Translations under genes and position numbers: made by a program
Assembly: GCA_947623455.1 (NCBI GenBank)
Contig: OX392529.1
Span: 62,433,686 to 62,497,685, forward strand
Length of the DNA stretch: 64,000 nucleotides
DNA from: Mimachlamys varia
Lineage: Eukaryota; Mollusca; Bivalvia; Pectinida; Pectinidae
Direction: 5' to 3'
Shown here: one piece after another, positions 59,201-64,000 of the stretch
How the letters are laid out: each line of letters opens with the position of its first letter
Numbering within the stretch: the first letter of the stretch is position 1
The notes under the pieces: generated by a model
The model's database searches: none
What the model was told of the DNA's origin: nothing
Seen by the model: only the letters and a program-made list of their open reading frames with translations

Positions 59201-59928
59201 CCCGAGGTTCTGTTCCCACCACACCTCAACAGTCCCCGTCGAAGCCTCAGTGGCCTGGTATGGCCCAGGAGTCTGACCCATACGAGCATGCAGTCCCAAC
59301 TCCCAGACCAATGATGCCCAGTACTGTGGAGGGCTTGTCCTCGCCCTCCACTCCACAGACACCAACATCTCAGCCCTTCGATCCGTTCTCCCAGCACCCG
59401 CCTGGGCCCCCGCGACAGCACCCAGGCATGGCCAAACCAATGCTATCCAGACAAACCTCGGTACCGTCAGACCCTTATGCACACCCTCCCTCCACTCCAG
59501 GAGGCCCGATGAACCGACCTGATGATCCCTATGCTTTTTCACCCCCTACACCGCGTCCTGTGTCGGAGTCTTATAGTCCTCGGTCTACTGGCAAGGCTGA
59601 GCTGTCTCCCCAGCAGGTTAGCCACCGCCCCATTGGTGGAGACCCTTACACCCAGATAATGCCAGGAAAAGGGCCGATGCCAGGCCAGCCAGGGCCAGAG
59701 GGTTACCTCCAACATCCCAACATGCCAGGAGGTCCACAGCGGTCGATGTCTGGCCCACAAGGACAACAGATGCCACCTGGGGACTCGTTCGGTATGCCCT
59801 TACGCCACCCATTCCGGGCCCCAGTGCCACCAACGTCCCAAGTGAGACCACATGGCTATCAGGAGCCTCATATGCCACAAGGGCCTCATCACCACGGAAA
59901 CATGGAGCCACCCAAGGAGCCGTCTGTG
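28558..59928 (+). CDS. KMT2C: KMT2C/KMT2D-like histone H3K4 methyltransferase, N-terminal 2200 codons (36 exons, incomplete 3')
   Basis: The scaffold half of an MLL3/MLL4-type enzyme, which deposits H3K4 mono-methylation at enhancers in the nucleus within a COMPASS-like complex. I joined 36 exons by splice sites and phase; total 6600 nt, never breaking frame. Order by residue: AT-hook (~236-244), extended PHD (~347-545), PHD1-3 (~556-748), basic AT-hook-like linker (~849-885), PHD4-6 (~930-1110), poly-Pro (~1118-1154), conserved DGVCLxESG and basic IGGFMVR linkers (~1160-1340), ENFPTYMQ/EAFFGKD block (~1367-1382), DGILSPxLD (~1520), HMG box (~1665-1722) and nine DPY/DPF-x4-TP repeats (~1810-2130). 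This order matches vertebrate KMT2C, and the DPYxQPPxTP repeats favour KMT2C over KMT2D. FYRN, FYRC and SET are missing and should lie right of the window. The true start codon is uncertain. Confidence 0.93.
30131..30570. repeat. 40-bp minisatellite with TGACGTA motif, in intron
   Basis: About eleven copies of gtagttacctaggaaacatg then acactctggacaatgacgta. Most units carry TGACGTA, a CREB/ATF-like half site, and CCTAGG. Located in the 2.8-kb intron after the first recognised exon. Confidence 0.9.
32072..32307 (+). CDS. KMT2C: KMT2C-like exon 2
   Basis: Acceptor TTATGTTGTAG|C completes a Val codon. Encodes a basic stretch (SLGKTSTKSSIKK) then a Met/Asp-rich acidic segment (MDTGPMDISH, DYDQDMPISGM). 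Donor CAAG|GTAGGC, phase 1. Low-complexity linker between the AT-hook and extended PHD. Confidence 0.85.
32840..32897 (+). CDS. KMT2C: KMT2C-like exon 3
   Basis: A 58-nt exon, TTTTCAG|CTTCATC to TTTGAT|GTAAGT, phase 1 in and 2 out. Encodes SSSYSVMSGEGSDPLEPL, leading into the extended PHD. The phase fit on both sides supports it despite its size. Confidence 0.85.
33075..33293 (+). CDS. KMT2C: KMT2C-like exon 4: start of extended PHD
   Basis: Encodes the first zinc ligands, CSLCNCGERSLLGQGEL, closely paralleling the same point in vertebrate KMT2C/KMT2D, then a basic linker. Acceptor GTTTCAG|GCCC, donor AACAA|GTACGT, phase 2. Confidence 0.93.
33441..33571 (+). CDS. KMT2C: KMT2C-like exon 5
   Basis: Encodes ERSKSPRR and the conserved DELSMVGYPEDIDL block that precedes the W-x-HH part of the extended PHD. 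Donor CATCAG|GTGAGT, phase 1. The exon's last bases and donor are tandemly copied into the following intron. Confidence 0.92.
33562..33835. repeat. 31-bp junction array: exon 5 end plus donor, nine copies
   Basis: The unit is gaaccatcaggtgagtcaca then ccatttctcat. Each copy repeats the last ten exon bases and a GTGAGT donor. GT dinucleotides fall at 33572, 33603, 33634, 33665, 33696, 33727, 33758 and 33789, with a decayed ninth copy. The first donor fits the phase; the others are decoys or duplicates. Confidence 0.95.
34363..34472 (+). CDS. KMT2C: KMT2C-like exon 6
   Basis: Encodes GHTLAHHCCAAWSEGV and FVDRAVYTGLSQ, the His/Cys-Trp core of the extended PHD. Acceptor TTTTCAG|GACA, donor TCTCAA|GTAAGT, phase 0. 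Confidence 0.94.
35338..35442 (+). CDS. KMT2C: KMT2C-like exon 7, GC donor
   Basis: Encodes KCSYCRNYGATINC, KCNKKYHYPCA: the central CxxC and HxxC ligands of the extended PHD. Exactly 35 codons, phase 0 on both sides. Donor is CAG|GCAAGT, a GC-AG intron with an otherwise perfect consensus. Confidence 0.93.
35645..36312. repeat. About 30-bp minisatellite in intron
   Basis: Some 22 copies of gatgtatgttgagctgtgtg with variable (tg)n and tctattta parts, ending 38 bp before exon 8. Length differences between copies come mainly from the tg run. Confidence 0.9.
36351..36408 (+). CDS. KMT2C: KMT2C-like exon 8: end of extended PHD
   Basis: A 58-nt exon encoding DIKTLSLLCPDHTDQAETI; the LLCPxH motif supplies the final zinc ligands. 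Acceptor GTTACAG, donor ATAG|GTTGGT, phase 1. Confidence 0.9.
36694..36871 (+). CDS. KMT2C: KMT2C-like exon 9: PHD1
   Basis: Encodes CVICDLVGN, FCTSCGHHYHGSC and GWQCPDCKICQMCR: a complete C4HC3 finger running into the first ligands of PHD2. Donor TGTCG|GTAAGT, phase 2. Confidence 0.95.
37335..37449 (+). CDS. KMT2C: KMT2C-like exon 10: PHD2
   Basis: Encodes HPGEDSKMLVCDTCDKGYHTFCL and NGWKCK, the histone-binding type PHD core with the conserved DTCDKGYHTFC. Acceptor CGTACAG|A, donor CAAG|GTAATC, phase 0. Confidence 0.95.
37480..37790. repeat. 143-bp tandem duplication in intron
   Basis: Two adjacent near-identical copies of a segment beginning tcaccaacatgtcgtaagat, with a shorter 22-bp reiteration at its start. 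Nearly no divergence between copies, so recent. Confidence 0.9.
37977..38167 (+). CDS. KMT2C: KMT2C-like exon 11: PHD3, first part
   Basis: Encodes CRVCGDCGSRTPGSG, SRWHLNYSVCDSCYQQR, CPLCGKAY and MILCNTCKK: the closing ligands of PHD2 and most of PHD3. Donor AAAAA|GTGAGT, phase 2. Confidence 0.95.
38767..38878 (+). CDS. KMT2C: KMT2C-like exon 12: PHD3 end
   Basis: Encodes HVHAECDDTID and YTCAFCRNRDPD, completing PHD3. Acceptor TTTTGTAG|A, donor GAT|GTAAGA, phase 0. Confidence 0.93.
39134..39203 (+). CDS. KMT2C: KMT2C-like exon 13
   Basis: A 70-nt exon encoding MDLPFPYALQVPPDD then SSEDFLLN. No known domain, but in phase (0 in, 1 out) with good sites (TTTACAG, ATG|GTAAAT). Confidence 0.85.
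39381..39484 (+). CDS. KMT2C: KMT2C-like exon 14
   Basis: Acidic linker: ELETMSFIDDGSNSF and SVSSIDIDISVIEK. Acceptor TTTTTATAG, donor GAGAAG|GTAAGC, phase 0. Confidence 0.87.
39646..39880. repeat. 27-bp minisatellite in intron
   Basis: Nine copies of aatggatccaaatcttaaca followed by tacgtgt. Each has BamHI and TACGTG motifs. A 27-bp period keeps frames open on both strands (MDPNLNIRV repeated on plus), which is an artefact. Confidence 0.93.
40316..40447 (+). CDS. KMT2C: KMT2C-like exon 15: AT-hook
   Basis: Encodes SQLTSPSHPHPHGEGHG and SRKKMGAGRPR, the first half of an AT-hook split by the intron. Exactly 44 codons, phase 0. Acceptor GTACAG, donor CACGG|GTAAGT. Confidence 0.9.
40986..41093 (+). 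CDS. KMT2C: KMT2C-like exon 16: basic AT-hook-like linker
   Basis: Encodes GRPLAPEKKKRPPTFGERKR then GPKPKLKTGQ, continuing the AT-hook from the previous exon. Thirty-six codons, phase 0. Matches the Gly/Arg/Lys-rich segment before PHD4 in vertebrate KMT2C. Confidence 0.9.
41928..42047 (+). CDS. KMT2C: KMT2C-like exon 17
   Basis: Forty codons, phase 0: VTSVPVGESKTKSQ, an acidic EDDDDGDD run, then TTLILANSKDEFVLEQ, corresponding to the conserved strand just before PHD4. Donor ACAG|GTAATA. Confidence 0.9.
42095..42350. repeat. 50-bp minisatellite in intron
   Basis: About five copies of ctacagtcaaactaggtata then acttcagaaaaggatacaag and ttttacattt, with degenerate traces to about 42470. Confidence 0.9.
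42758..42862 (+). CDS. KMT2C: KMT2C-like exon 18: PHD4
   Basis: Encodes DVCKSCGSFGKGKEGKL, VCTQCGQCYHPYCVSVK: a near-exact parallel of PHD4 in vertebrate KMT2C. Thirty-five codons, phase 0. Its last 24-33 nt and the donor AAG|GTAAGT are repeated in the intron. Confidence 0.96.
42829..43165. repeat. 55-bp junction array: exon 18 end plus donor, six copies
   Basis: The unit is accatccttactgtgtcagt then gtgaaggtaagtcaatgata and aattataatacatct. Donor GTs fall exactly 55 bp apart at 42863, 42918, 42973, 43028, 43083 and 43138. The copies still encode HPYC-V-S/N-V-K ahead of each donor, so exonic sequence was carried into the intron. Confidence 0.95.
43328..43509 (+). CDS. KMT2C: KMT2C-like exon 19: PHD5
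   Basis: Encodes GWRCLDCTVCEGCGK, LCDECDISYHIYCLDPPL and PKGTWKCKW: the end of PHD4 and PHD5. Acceptor TGTTGTAG|GTG, donor AAATG|GTACGA, phase 2. Confidence 0.96.
43570..43788 (-). mobile_element. tRNA-derived SINE (full)
   Basis: Read on the minus strand, an A box (TGGTGCAGTGGATAGCGC) and B box (GGGTTCGATTCCC) form a tRNA-like head. A body with GGGTTTTCTCCGAGTA and GGCCAAACAAGAGTGATTAA follows, then an AATAAAGTTTATTTA tail at 43565-43590. The body recurs in two headless copies at 46.4 and 46.8 kb. Lies in the intron between PHD5 and PHD6. Confidence 0.85.
43929..44206 (+). CDS. KMT2C: KMT2C-like exon 20: PHD6
   Basis: Encodes CVMCVNCGSTTPGFGCQWQN, CGPC, CPACQRNYHEDELVIQC, CDRWIHGHC and YQCLFCRPKTGQPGP: PHD5 closure and PHD6. 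The first usable donor, GCCGT|GTAAGT, gives phase 1, which fits the next exon. Equivalent donors recur every 45 bp, so the 3' boundary may vary. Confidence 0.93.
44172..44685. repeat. 45-bp junction array: PHD6 end plus donor, 11-12 copies
   Basis: The unit is tgtagacccaagactggtca then accggggccgtgtaagtttc and tgttc. The period is a multiple of three, and the PHD6 frame stays open to 44718, reading FCRPKTGQPGPCKFL again and again. Two short units (44 and 43 bp, around 44311-44398) shift and then restore the frame. About eight units keep GTAAGT; others decay to GTAAAT or GTACAT. Confidence 0.95.
44947..45057 (+). CDS. KMT2C: KMT2C-like exon 21: poly-proline segment
   Basis: Two proline runs (PPPPPPSPP and PLPPPPPPPPLPP) around EEVEMKPLS. 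Acceptor GATTACAG|TG, donor CCAG|GTGAGT, phase 1. Likely a profilin/WW-type ligand; I do not know an exact vertebrate equivalent. Confidence 0.87.
45295..45531 (+). CDS. KMT2C: KMT2C-like exon 22
   Basis: Encodes FFLDGVCLSESGHQQIQSI and TVQVPKPKRVRKKPEVK, a conserved post-PHD block of KMT2C/D, then a less conserved stretch. Acceptor TTTCACAG, donor AAAG|GTGTGC, phase 1. Confidence 0.92.
45614..45825. mobile_element. MITE with TACTGTAAACGTAC termini
   Basis: About 212 bp with perfect inverted ends TATACTGTAAACGTAC/GTACGTTTACAGTATA and internal repeats of the gcgctaaaat(a/t)tgatt type. Ends abut TA, hinting at a Tc1/mariner-type MITE. A diverged relative may lie at 47443-47797. Confidence 0.75.
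46026..46217 (+). CDS. KMT2C: KMT2C-like exon 23
   Basis: Acidic/Leu/Pro linker (DDDGKLVDLGEGLSIPPSAL) ending in PEKKKRCRRNTVNIG, which leads into the IGGFMVR block. Donor ATAG|GTACTT, phase 1. Confidence 0.9.
46231..46370. repeat. Near-perfect 140-nt hairpin, 14 nt after a splice donor
   Basis: Two arms of about 65 nt pair almost fully: aagaacaaaaaacaaagact ... gaagaagcctgagaa against its complement, centred near 46300. Probably a small MITE or foldback. In pre-mRNA it would form a long dsRNA stem beside the 5' splice site. Confidence 0.88.
46421..46565 (-). mobile_element. Headless SINE copy
   Basis: Matches the body and tail of the SINE at 43.6 kb (aactttatttattttacaac, acaagttatacaact, aatcactcttgttggcc) but lacks the tRNA-like head. 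5'-truncated on the minus strand. Confidence 0.75.
46768..46935 (-). mobile_element. Partial SINE copy
   Basis: Another diverged copy: acaacaattattaaacaagt, cttttgttggcccagatg, then tactccgagaaaacc and gatgacccca. The tRNA-like head is missing. Confidence 0.7.
46968..47325. repeat. 118-bp junction array: intron end, acceptor and exon 24 start, three copies
   Basis: Each unit holds aatataaagttgtgtaacct, the tract ending ttgttacag, and 50-odd nt of exon 24. Acceptor-adjacent bases are at 47038, 47156 and 47274, exactly 118 bp apart. Only the last is followed by the rest of the exon and a donor; reading on from the first two meets TAA within about 25 codons. Confidence 0.95.
47274..47387 (+). 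CDS. KMT2C: KMT2C-like exon 24
   Basis: Encodes GIGGFMVRSRVRPQAKQQ, a motif conserved in vertebrate KMT2C (GIGGFMVRQR), then a Pro/Glu linker. Donor CACTG|GTAAGC, phase 1. Two extra copies of its 5' end lie upstream. Confidence 0.92.
47443..47797. mobile_element. Possible diverged TACTGTA-type MITE
   Basis: Ends read tactgtaaaagtggaatt and, inverted, atactgtacactcaaatttt; internal ttaccgctaaaatttgag resembles the element at 45.6 kb. Weak. Confidence 0.4.
47849..47967 (+). CDS. KMT2C: KMT2C-like exon 25
   Basis: Encodes a basic KKKRTRRTKKK stretch and LEENFPTYMQ, paralleling the vertebrate LEETFPAYLQ. Donor GCAG|GTATGT, phase 0. Confidence 0.93.
48111..50437. repeat. 38-bp minisatellite with ATACACATGTGTAT palindrome, about 60 copies
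   Basis: A 2.3-kb array in the intron between exons 25 and 26. The unit is actataagatcatacacatg then tgtatttacatggtgtta, with frequent 27-bp short units and t/a (tattt or tatta) subtypes. Most copies carry the 14-bp perfect palindrome ATACACATGTGTAT, which contains an E-box (CACATGTG). Blocks of several units recur (48.84-49.08 against 49.2-49.45 kb), showing higher-order duplication. Confidence 0.95.
50491..50567 (+). tRNA. tRNA-like sequence, probably pseudogene or SINE head
   Basis: A 77-nt region with a pairing acceptor-like stem (AACCAGA/TCTGGTT), a D-arm-like GCTCAATTGGTTGAG and a T-loop-like GGTTCAAACC. The anticodon arm pairs poorly, the T-stem has a mismatch and the A box is imperfect. 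This looks like a tRNA-derived repeat rather than a functional tRNA. No anticodon is assigned. Confidence 0.4.
50779..51031 (+). CDS. KMT2C: KMT2C-like exon 26
   Basis: Begins EAFFGKDILDKTK, identical in type to vertebrate EAFFGKDLLD, then a Ser/Pro/Leu-rich linker ending LGVHDDL. Acceptor TTTTGTAG, donor TTTGC|GTAAGT, phase 1. Confidence 0.93.
51322..51414 (+). CDS. KMT2C: KMT2C-like exon 27
   Basis: Encodes DSDLDLLPDALPQDEELL and SIINKELAKDQD, the counterpart of the vertebrate DDDILGIISDDLAK segment. Phase 1 both sides. Confidence 0.9.
51600..51984 (+). mobile_element. TTAA-flanked MITE, copy 2 of 3
   Basis: 385 bp with inverted ends AGGCCCAATATACGTAACTT and AAGTTACGTATATTGGGCCT, bounded by TTAA at 51596-51599 and 51985-51988. 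Same family as 3301-3661 (opposite orientation) and 54803-55065. Intronic. Confidence 0.85.
52193..52345 (+). CDS. KMT2C: KMT2C-like exon 28
   Basis: Encodes DLPLLPGGTMEVDSRSEES and NLDGILSPNLDDEKNL; LDGILSPxLD is conserved in KMT2C. Acceptor CCCTTCAG, donor GAAG|GTGAGT, phase 1. Confidence 0.93.
52904..52978 (+). CDS. KMT2C: KMT2C-like exon 29
   Basis: Encodes GLVHMDSKTVEDIFKGVL, corresponding to vertebrate GGKDVEDLFTAVL. Acceptor CCCAACAG, donor TCAG|GTAAGT, phase 1. Confidence 0.92.
53529..53706 (+). CDS. KMT2C: KMT2C-like exon 30: Pro/Gly/Met-rich
   Basis: Low-complexity Pro/Gly/Met sequence (PPAPPGFNMPGPNP, PMNPGMGPGG). Supported by splice sites and continuous phase (1 in, 2 out), not by a domain. 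Confidence 0.88.
54067..54275 (+). CDS. KMT2C: KMT2C-like exon 31: HMG box, first half
   Basis: Encodes QVMAQEEEQQEQ, then KWESDEELGEHATISAVLYC and NLKHPELRHEHPG, the start of the KMT2C/D HMG box. Donor CCAG|GTAGGA, phase 1. Confidence 0.94.
54673..54746 (+). CDS. KMT2C: KMT2C-like exon 32: HMG box, second half
   Basis: Encodes DWQERVKKIGKIWRQLPSDD then KQPYL, the HMG helix 2 region. Acceptor TTAACAG, donor CCTG|GTAGGT, phase 0. Confidence 0.94.
54803..55065 (+). mobile_element. TTAA-flanked MITE, copy 3 of 3
   Basis: 263 bp, same orientation as copy 2 but internally deleted. Bounded by TTAA at 54799-54802 and 55066-55069. Starts 56 bp after exon 32. Confidence 0.85.
55223..55273 (+). CDS. 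KMT2C: KMT2C-like exon 33: HMG box C-terminal end
   Basis: A 51-nt exon encoding LQARKNRSSSKGQKARK, basic, phase 0 both sides. It parallels the KARDNRAALR end of the vertebrate HMG box. Confidence 0.9.
55931..56009 (+). CDS. KMT2C: KMT2C-like exon 34
   Basis: Encodes AKQAAAAAAMGPPPLPSYSQ then PTTPDG. The pyrimidine-rich coding of PPLPSYSQ resembles a splice acceptor (cctctcccatcttattcccag). Donor GACG|GTAAGT, phase 1. The last ~37 nt and the donor region are the founder of the 49-bp array. Confidence 0.92.
55972..58190. repeat. 49-bp junction array: exon 34 end plus donor, 45 copies
   Basis: The unit is ctcccatcttattcccagcc then tactacacccgacggtaagt and tctcctccc. Donor GTs run from 56010 to 58166, exactly 44 x 49 bp, so there is no net indel across 2.2 kb. 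Most units keep GTAAGT; a minority have GTAATT and one CCTAAGT. Each copy contains a long pyrimidine tract and CAG, 16 nt, then a donor. Confidence 0.97.
58319..58423 (+). CDS. KMT2C: KMT2C-like exon 35
   Basis: Encodes GLGSPMSSMAPGQEICSPLG, RSSSNSQIIAPKTPDG. Acceptor TTCCACAG, donor GATG|GTAAGT, phase 1. The PKTPDG end mirrors the PTTPDG end of exon 34, suggesting an older exon-end similarity. Confidence 0.9.
58724..59928 (+). CDS. KMT2C: KMT2C-like exon 36: DPYxQPPxTP proline-rich region
   Basis: A 1205-nt exon encoding about nine DPY/DPF-centred repeats (DPYAQPPGTPMP, DPYAQAPNTPRP, DPYEHAVPTPRP, DPYAFSPPTPRP) in a Pro/Gln/Met/Gly background, the hallmark of the KMT2C central region. Acceptor ATCTCCTAG. 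The best donor is TCTGTG|GTATGT, phase 0. An in-frame alternative donor (CACG|GTATGT, about 59973) is possible, and the open frame runs to 60060. Confidence 0.9.
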
Positions 59929-60469
59929 GTATGTTACTTCCAGTGTGGTTATGTAGGCATGGTAACGGTCACGGTATGTGGCATGGTGTACACACTGCGA
60001 ATGTCGTCAATATTGAGGTTGTGGTCGGGCCTGGTTAGCTTTATGTATGTTTGGAGGTGATTCGTTGCTTTGTTGTCCCGCTGTCCTTTATTTAATTACC
60101 ACAGTAGAACTACTATCTATTGTTGGTTGGTTTGACATTTTCCCCCCTATCAATCGCACTGCATTTGTCCATCCTCGAGCTGGACTGGTCTAAAGGTGGC
60201 TTGAAGGGTACCAGGGTTGTGATGGTTAAAGAATGTGCTAATGCATGATGGGAAGTTGTAACTATGGTGTACAGTATTGGAGGGAATGAACAGCACATCT
60301 CACTTGTATGTCATCTCTCTGTCCGACATTCCACAAGGTCACCAGAACTAATTCCAGTCTAACACAGTTTAATTACTCCGTAAGGTCTAACATAACTCAC
60401 CAATGTGCTATACAACTCACTAAGGGCTTGCACCACCTCATCATGGTCTATCCAGCTCAATATCTTAAT
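59929..60469. other. Intron start after exon 36
   Basis: No further exon recognised. The open frame past the chosen donor loses the Pro/Gln composition, which supports ending the exon at 59928. Confidence 0.6.
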
Positions 60470-62015
60470 TTATAGCTCCATACACAACATACTAATGACA
60501 TACACTACTCAATAATGTCATACAAAGCTACAGTCATACACAAATAGATGAACCAGGATCATACACAACATACTAATGACATACGAAACTCAATAATGTC
60601 ATACAAAGCTACAGTCATACACAAATAGATGAACCAGGTCCTACACAACATACTAATGACATACGAAACTCAATAATGTCATACAAAGCTACAGTCATAC
60701 ACAAATAGATGTACCAGGATCCTACACAACATACTAATGACATACGAAACTCAATAATGTCATACAAAGCTACAGTCATACACAAATAGATGTACCAGGT
60801 CCTACACAACATACTAATGACATACGAAACTCAATAATGTCATACAAAGCTACAGTCATACACAAATAGATGTACCAGGATCCTACACAACATACTAATG
60901 ACATACACTACTCAATAATGTCATACAAAGCTACAGTCATACACAAATAGATGTACCAGGATCCTACACAACATACTAATGACATAAGAAACTCAATAAT
61001 GTCATACAAAGCTACAGTCATACACAAATAGATGTACCAGGTCCTACACAACATACTAATGATATACGCTATTCAATAATGTCATACAAAGCTAGTCATA
61101 CACAAATAGATGAACCAGGATCATACACAACATACTAATGACATACGAAACTCAATAATGTCATACAAAGCTACAGTCATACACAAATAGATGTACCAGG
61201 ATCCTACACAACATACTAATGACATACGCTATTCAATAATGTCATACAAAGCTAGTCATACACAAATAGATGAACCAGGATCATACACAACATACTAATG
61301 ACATACACTACTCAATAATGTCATACAAAGCTACAGTCATACACAAATAGATGTACCAGGTCCTACACAACATACTAATGACATACGAAACTCAATAATG
61401 TCATACAAAGCTACAGTCATACACAAATAGATGTACCAGGATCATACACAACATACTAATGACATACACTACTCAATAATGTCATACAAAGCTACAGTCA
61501 TACACAAATAGATGTACCAGGTCCTACACAACATACTAATGACATACGAAACTCAATAATGTCATACAAAGCTACAGTCATACACAAATAGATGTACCAG
61601 GATCCTACACAACATACTAATGACATACGAAACTCAATAATGTCATACAAGGCTACAGTCATACACAAATAGATGTACCAGGATCCTACACAACATACTA
61701 ATGACATACGAAACTCAATAATGTCATACAAAGCTACAGTCATACACAAATAGATGTACCAGGATCCTACACAACATACTAATGACATACGAAACTCAAT
61801 AATGTCATACAAAGCTACAGTCATACACAAATAGATGTACCAGGATCCTACACAACATACTAATGACATACGAAACTCAATAATGTCATACAAAGCTACA
61901 GTCATACACAAATAGATGTACCAGGTCCTACACAACATACTAATGACATACGAAACTCAATAATGTCATACAAAGCTACAGTCATACAAAAATAGATAAA
62001 CCAGGATCCTATACA
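60470..62015. repeat. 80-bp minisatellite in intron
   Basis: About 19 copies of tacacaacatactaatgaca then tacgaaactcaataatgtca, tacaaagctacagtcataca and caaatagatgtaccaggatc. Length alternates between 80 and 81 bp. 81-bp runs leave a long minus-strand frame open, which is an artefact. Confidence 0.95.
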
Positions 62016-64000
62016 AACTACAAGGGTTACTGCCCTTTAGTATTAGCTGTATGTAAGACAACAAGATAATAGACAAAGTAACAAAGCAGGGTTCTCATTA
62101 AAAGCCGGTTGCCGGCAAAAGTAGCCTGTTATTCACCAACTTTGAACCGGCTATTTTTTCAGAATTTTATATATGTCAACATTACAGAATGCAAAAATTC
62201 AACCAGCTATTCTTTTGAAGTCAACTGATTATTGCAAAACTCAGTGAGAACCCTGCAAAGCTGTCTTTTTACTTATGACAACAAATTGTTTAAGTAGATA
62301 TTTCAGTGTACTATTTTAAAGTTGTAGCCAGCTTGTTGAGCTTAAGAATAACTAACCAGAGTTTCCATTATATATATTGGGGAAGTCACGTGAATTTTAT
62401 ACTGTATGAAGAATAGATGGGTGACCATTGTCGGACAGAGAGCTGGACAACATTGTTCTGCTTCTGGTATTAAGCTTTTGATACTGGTGATGGATTCGCT
62501 GTATAAAACCATTGGTCTGCATACATTCCTTCTCTTATAAGAAAAAGGTAGACAAAACTCAGAACTTGTGAGGAGTTAACCAGTGTGATGGTCATTTAGT
62601 GGTGAAACTGGCAAGTTTAAGGACTTAAAAGTTGCCATGGTAATTACTATAACAGGAAGGCACAATTGAACTAACGTTTGTGTTTTTCATTTCACGAATT
62701 AATTATATGCACCTGCTAACAGATGATGTTGTAATGTTTTTGTGGCTTAACTTACTATAATAATATAACGGGAAAGTTTTACAGCTCATTTACTGACACT
62801 AATCCTTCGTTTGATCTTTTTATTAAATGTCTAGATGTTTCGACCAAATTTTATAGCCTCAGGGAAGAAATAAAAATGCCTTATGTAGTGATTTTATTGA
62901 AAATTGTTTAGTGTCTAGTGAAGCCAAACATTTGCAAGGTGTAGAAATTTCTTCCCTTGAACAGAACTTTACTCAGCAATGAATTGATTCAGAAAGATTT
63001 GAATTTTTGGGCCATCCTGACATATGGTTAGATATATATTGGACATTTGTTAAAAACATCAATCACAAGTACACATATTTATGCTTATTTGAGTATTTGC
63101 ACAGATTCTTCATTTTAACATAGCTGTAGTGTATATTAGACATAATGTATTTTCACTTTGTGAATCTCATCATCTTACCCTGCACCTTTAGTTCACTGGT
63201 AATAATAATGTAACATGTTTCTCGGTGTACTGGGTGTGATGTAGTTTGAACACATTTGTATACTAGCATTGATGTAGTTTTAACACAACTGCACAAGGCC
63301 TTATTGCAAATTGTTGCACTTAACCTGTAAGGTTATAGAATTTTGTAATATTCTTAGAGACAACTTATCTACAGTTATTTTTGTTGCCTAGATTTAAGAA
63401 ATGTTTCAAAAATCATCAAAAAAATCCATCTATGTACAGAAAAGATATGAATAAAAAGAAAAAAAAGAAAAAGAAAAAATCCATCTCCAACTTGACAGAA
63501 GATACTGTAGAAAATACCAAAATTAAAAGACTTTCGGAACAATTTGCAATTAATTTCTTGTGCGCATAATAAAATATTTTGTGTATGTATTTTAACATTT
63601 GACTGCAATTTGCTTAAGAATGATCACTGGATGAAATTGACAGCATGTGATATATTTATTGATTTGGTTTTAATTGGATTATAAGTGTTGATGGAATGAT
63701 TGAACTTCATCCTTTAAACACATTACTAGCATTTCTGTTTTTACAGTAGAAATCTAAGATGGAAAAGCAAACCTGTAGAAGAACCACTACAGTGCCTAGA
63801 AGATATAATTGATAACTTGATGTTGTAGACGATAAATGAAAATGTAGATGTTAGCAAGTTGCAGTCATTAGCTTTATGTTGGATACACCATCTCTATCTG
63901 ATTGTCAATTTGTTCGTACAAATTGTCTTTAAAAGAATTTGAAGCGAGATGAAAAACAGAATTTGAAGCGAGATGAAAAACAAAACAAGGCACCAATAAT
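62016..64000. other. Intron sequence to window edge
   Basis: No exon of the KMT2C-like gene or other gene recognised. An A-rich stretch at 63414-63480 gives a spurious Lys-rich frame. The gene must continue beyond the window. Confidence 0.55.

Noticed and set aside
58720..59911. Several 60-127 codon frames inside exon 36
   Set aside because: Shadow frames of the Pro/Gln-rich coding exon.
61498..61938. 146-codon minus-strand frame with membrane-like repeats
   Set aside because: Produced by 81-bp units of the intronic 80-bp satellite; 80-bp units break it.
63381..63569. Lys-rich 62-codon frame
   Set aside because: Driven by an A-rich tract; no splice continuity with the KMT2C-like gene.

Overview
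This is an AT-rich, intron-rich animal nuclear sequence. No bacterial operons are present. The minisatellites, the tRNA-derived SINE, the MITEs and the family relationships of the two genes suggest a mollusc, most likely a bivalve; that placement is inference.

Region by region. From 1 to 15 kb there is no convincing gene. This stretch is a transposon graveyard: a TTAA-flanked MITE, a TAA-flanked Harbinger-like element nested in a tandem array, three long palindromic elements within 1.6 kb, eroded reverse-transcriptase retroelement pieces with several 3' tails, and 18-bp and 26-bp minisatellites. From 15.06 to 17.77 kb lies a 2.7-kb foldback-like element with composite inverted arms around a 46-bp satellite. 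It is flanked by a matching 10-bp direct repeat and ends about 120 bp upstream of an intact, intronless histone H1 gene (17888-18436). That gene has a canonical 3' stem-loop. From 18.5 to 28.5 kb there is mostly nothing recognisable, apart from AT-rich minisatellites, poly-G runs, another retroelement tail and a possible non-coding first exon at 21.8-21.95 kb.

From 28.56 kb to the right edge the window holds the 5' part of one large plus-strand gene, a KMT2C/KMT2D (MLL3/MLL4)-type histone H3K4 methyltransferase. I resolved 36 exons whose phases join without a break into 2200 codons. In order they encode AT-hooks, the extended PHD, PHD fingers 1-6, a poly-proline segment, conserved basic and acidic linkers, an HMG box and a DPYxQPPxTP-rich proline/glutamine region. 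The catalytic FYRN/FYRC/SET end must lie beyond 64 kb.

The most unusual signal is in this gene. At least five intron arrays are not confined to the intron: they copy an exon-intron junction, so each repeat carries a splice site (31 bp x9 at 33.57 kb, 55 bp x6 at 42.86 kb, 45 bp x11-12 at 44.2 kb, 118 bp x3 at 47.0 kb, 49 bp x45 at 56.0 kb). In the 49-bp array each unit looks like a pyrimidine tract, CAG acceptor, 16-nt mini-exon and GTAAGT donor. A second notable signal is the foldback-like insertion. It appears to separate an AAACACA H1-box from the TATA region of the histone H1 promoter.
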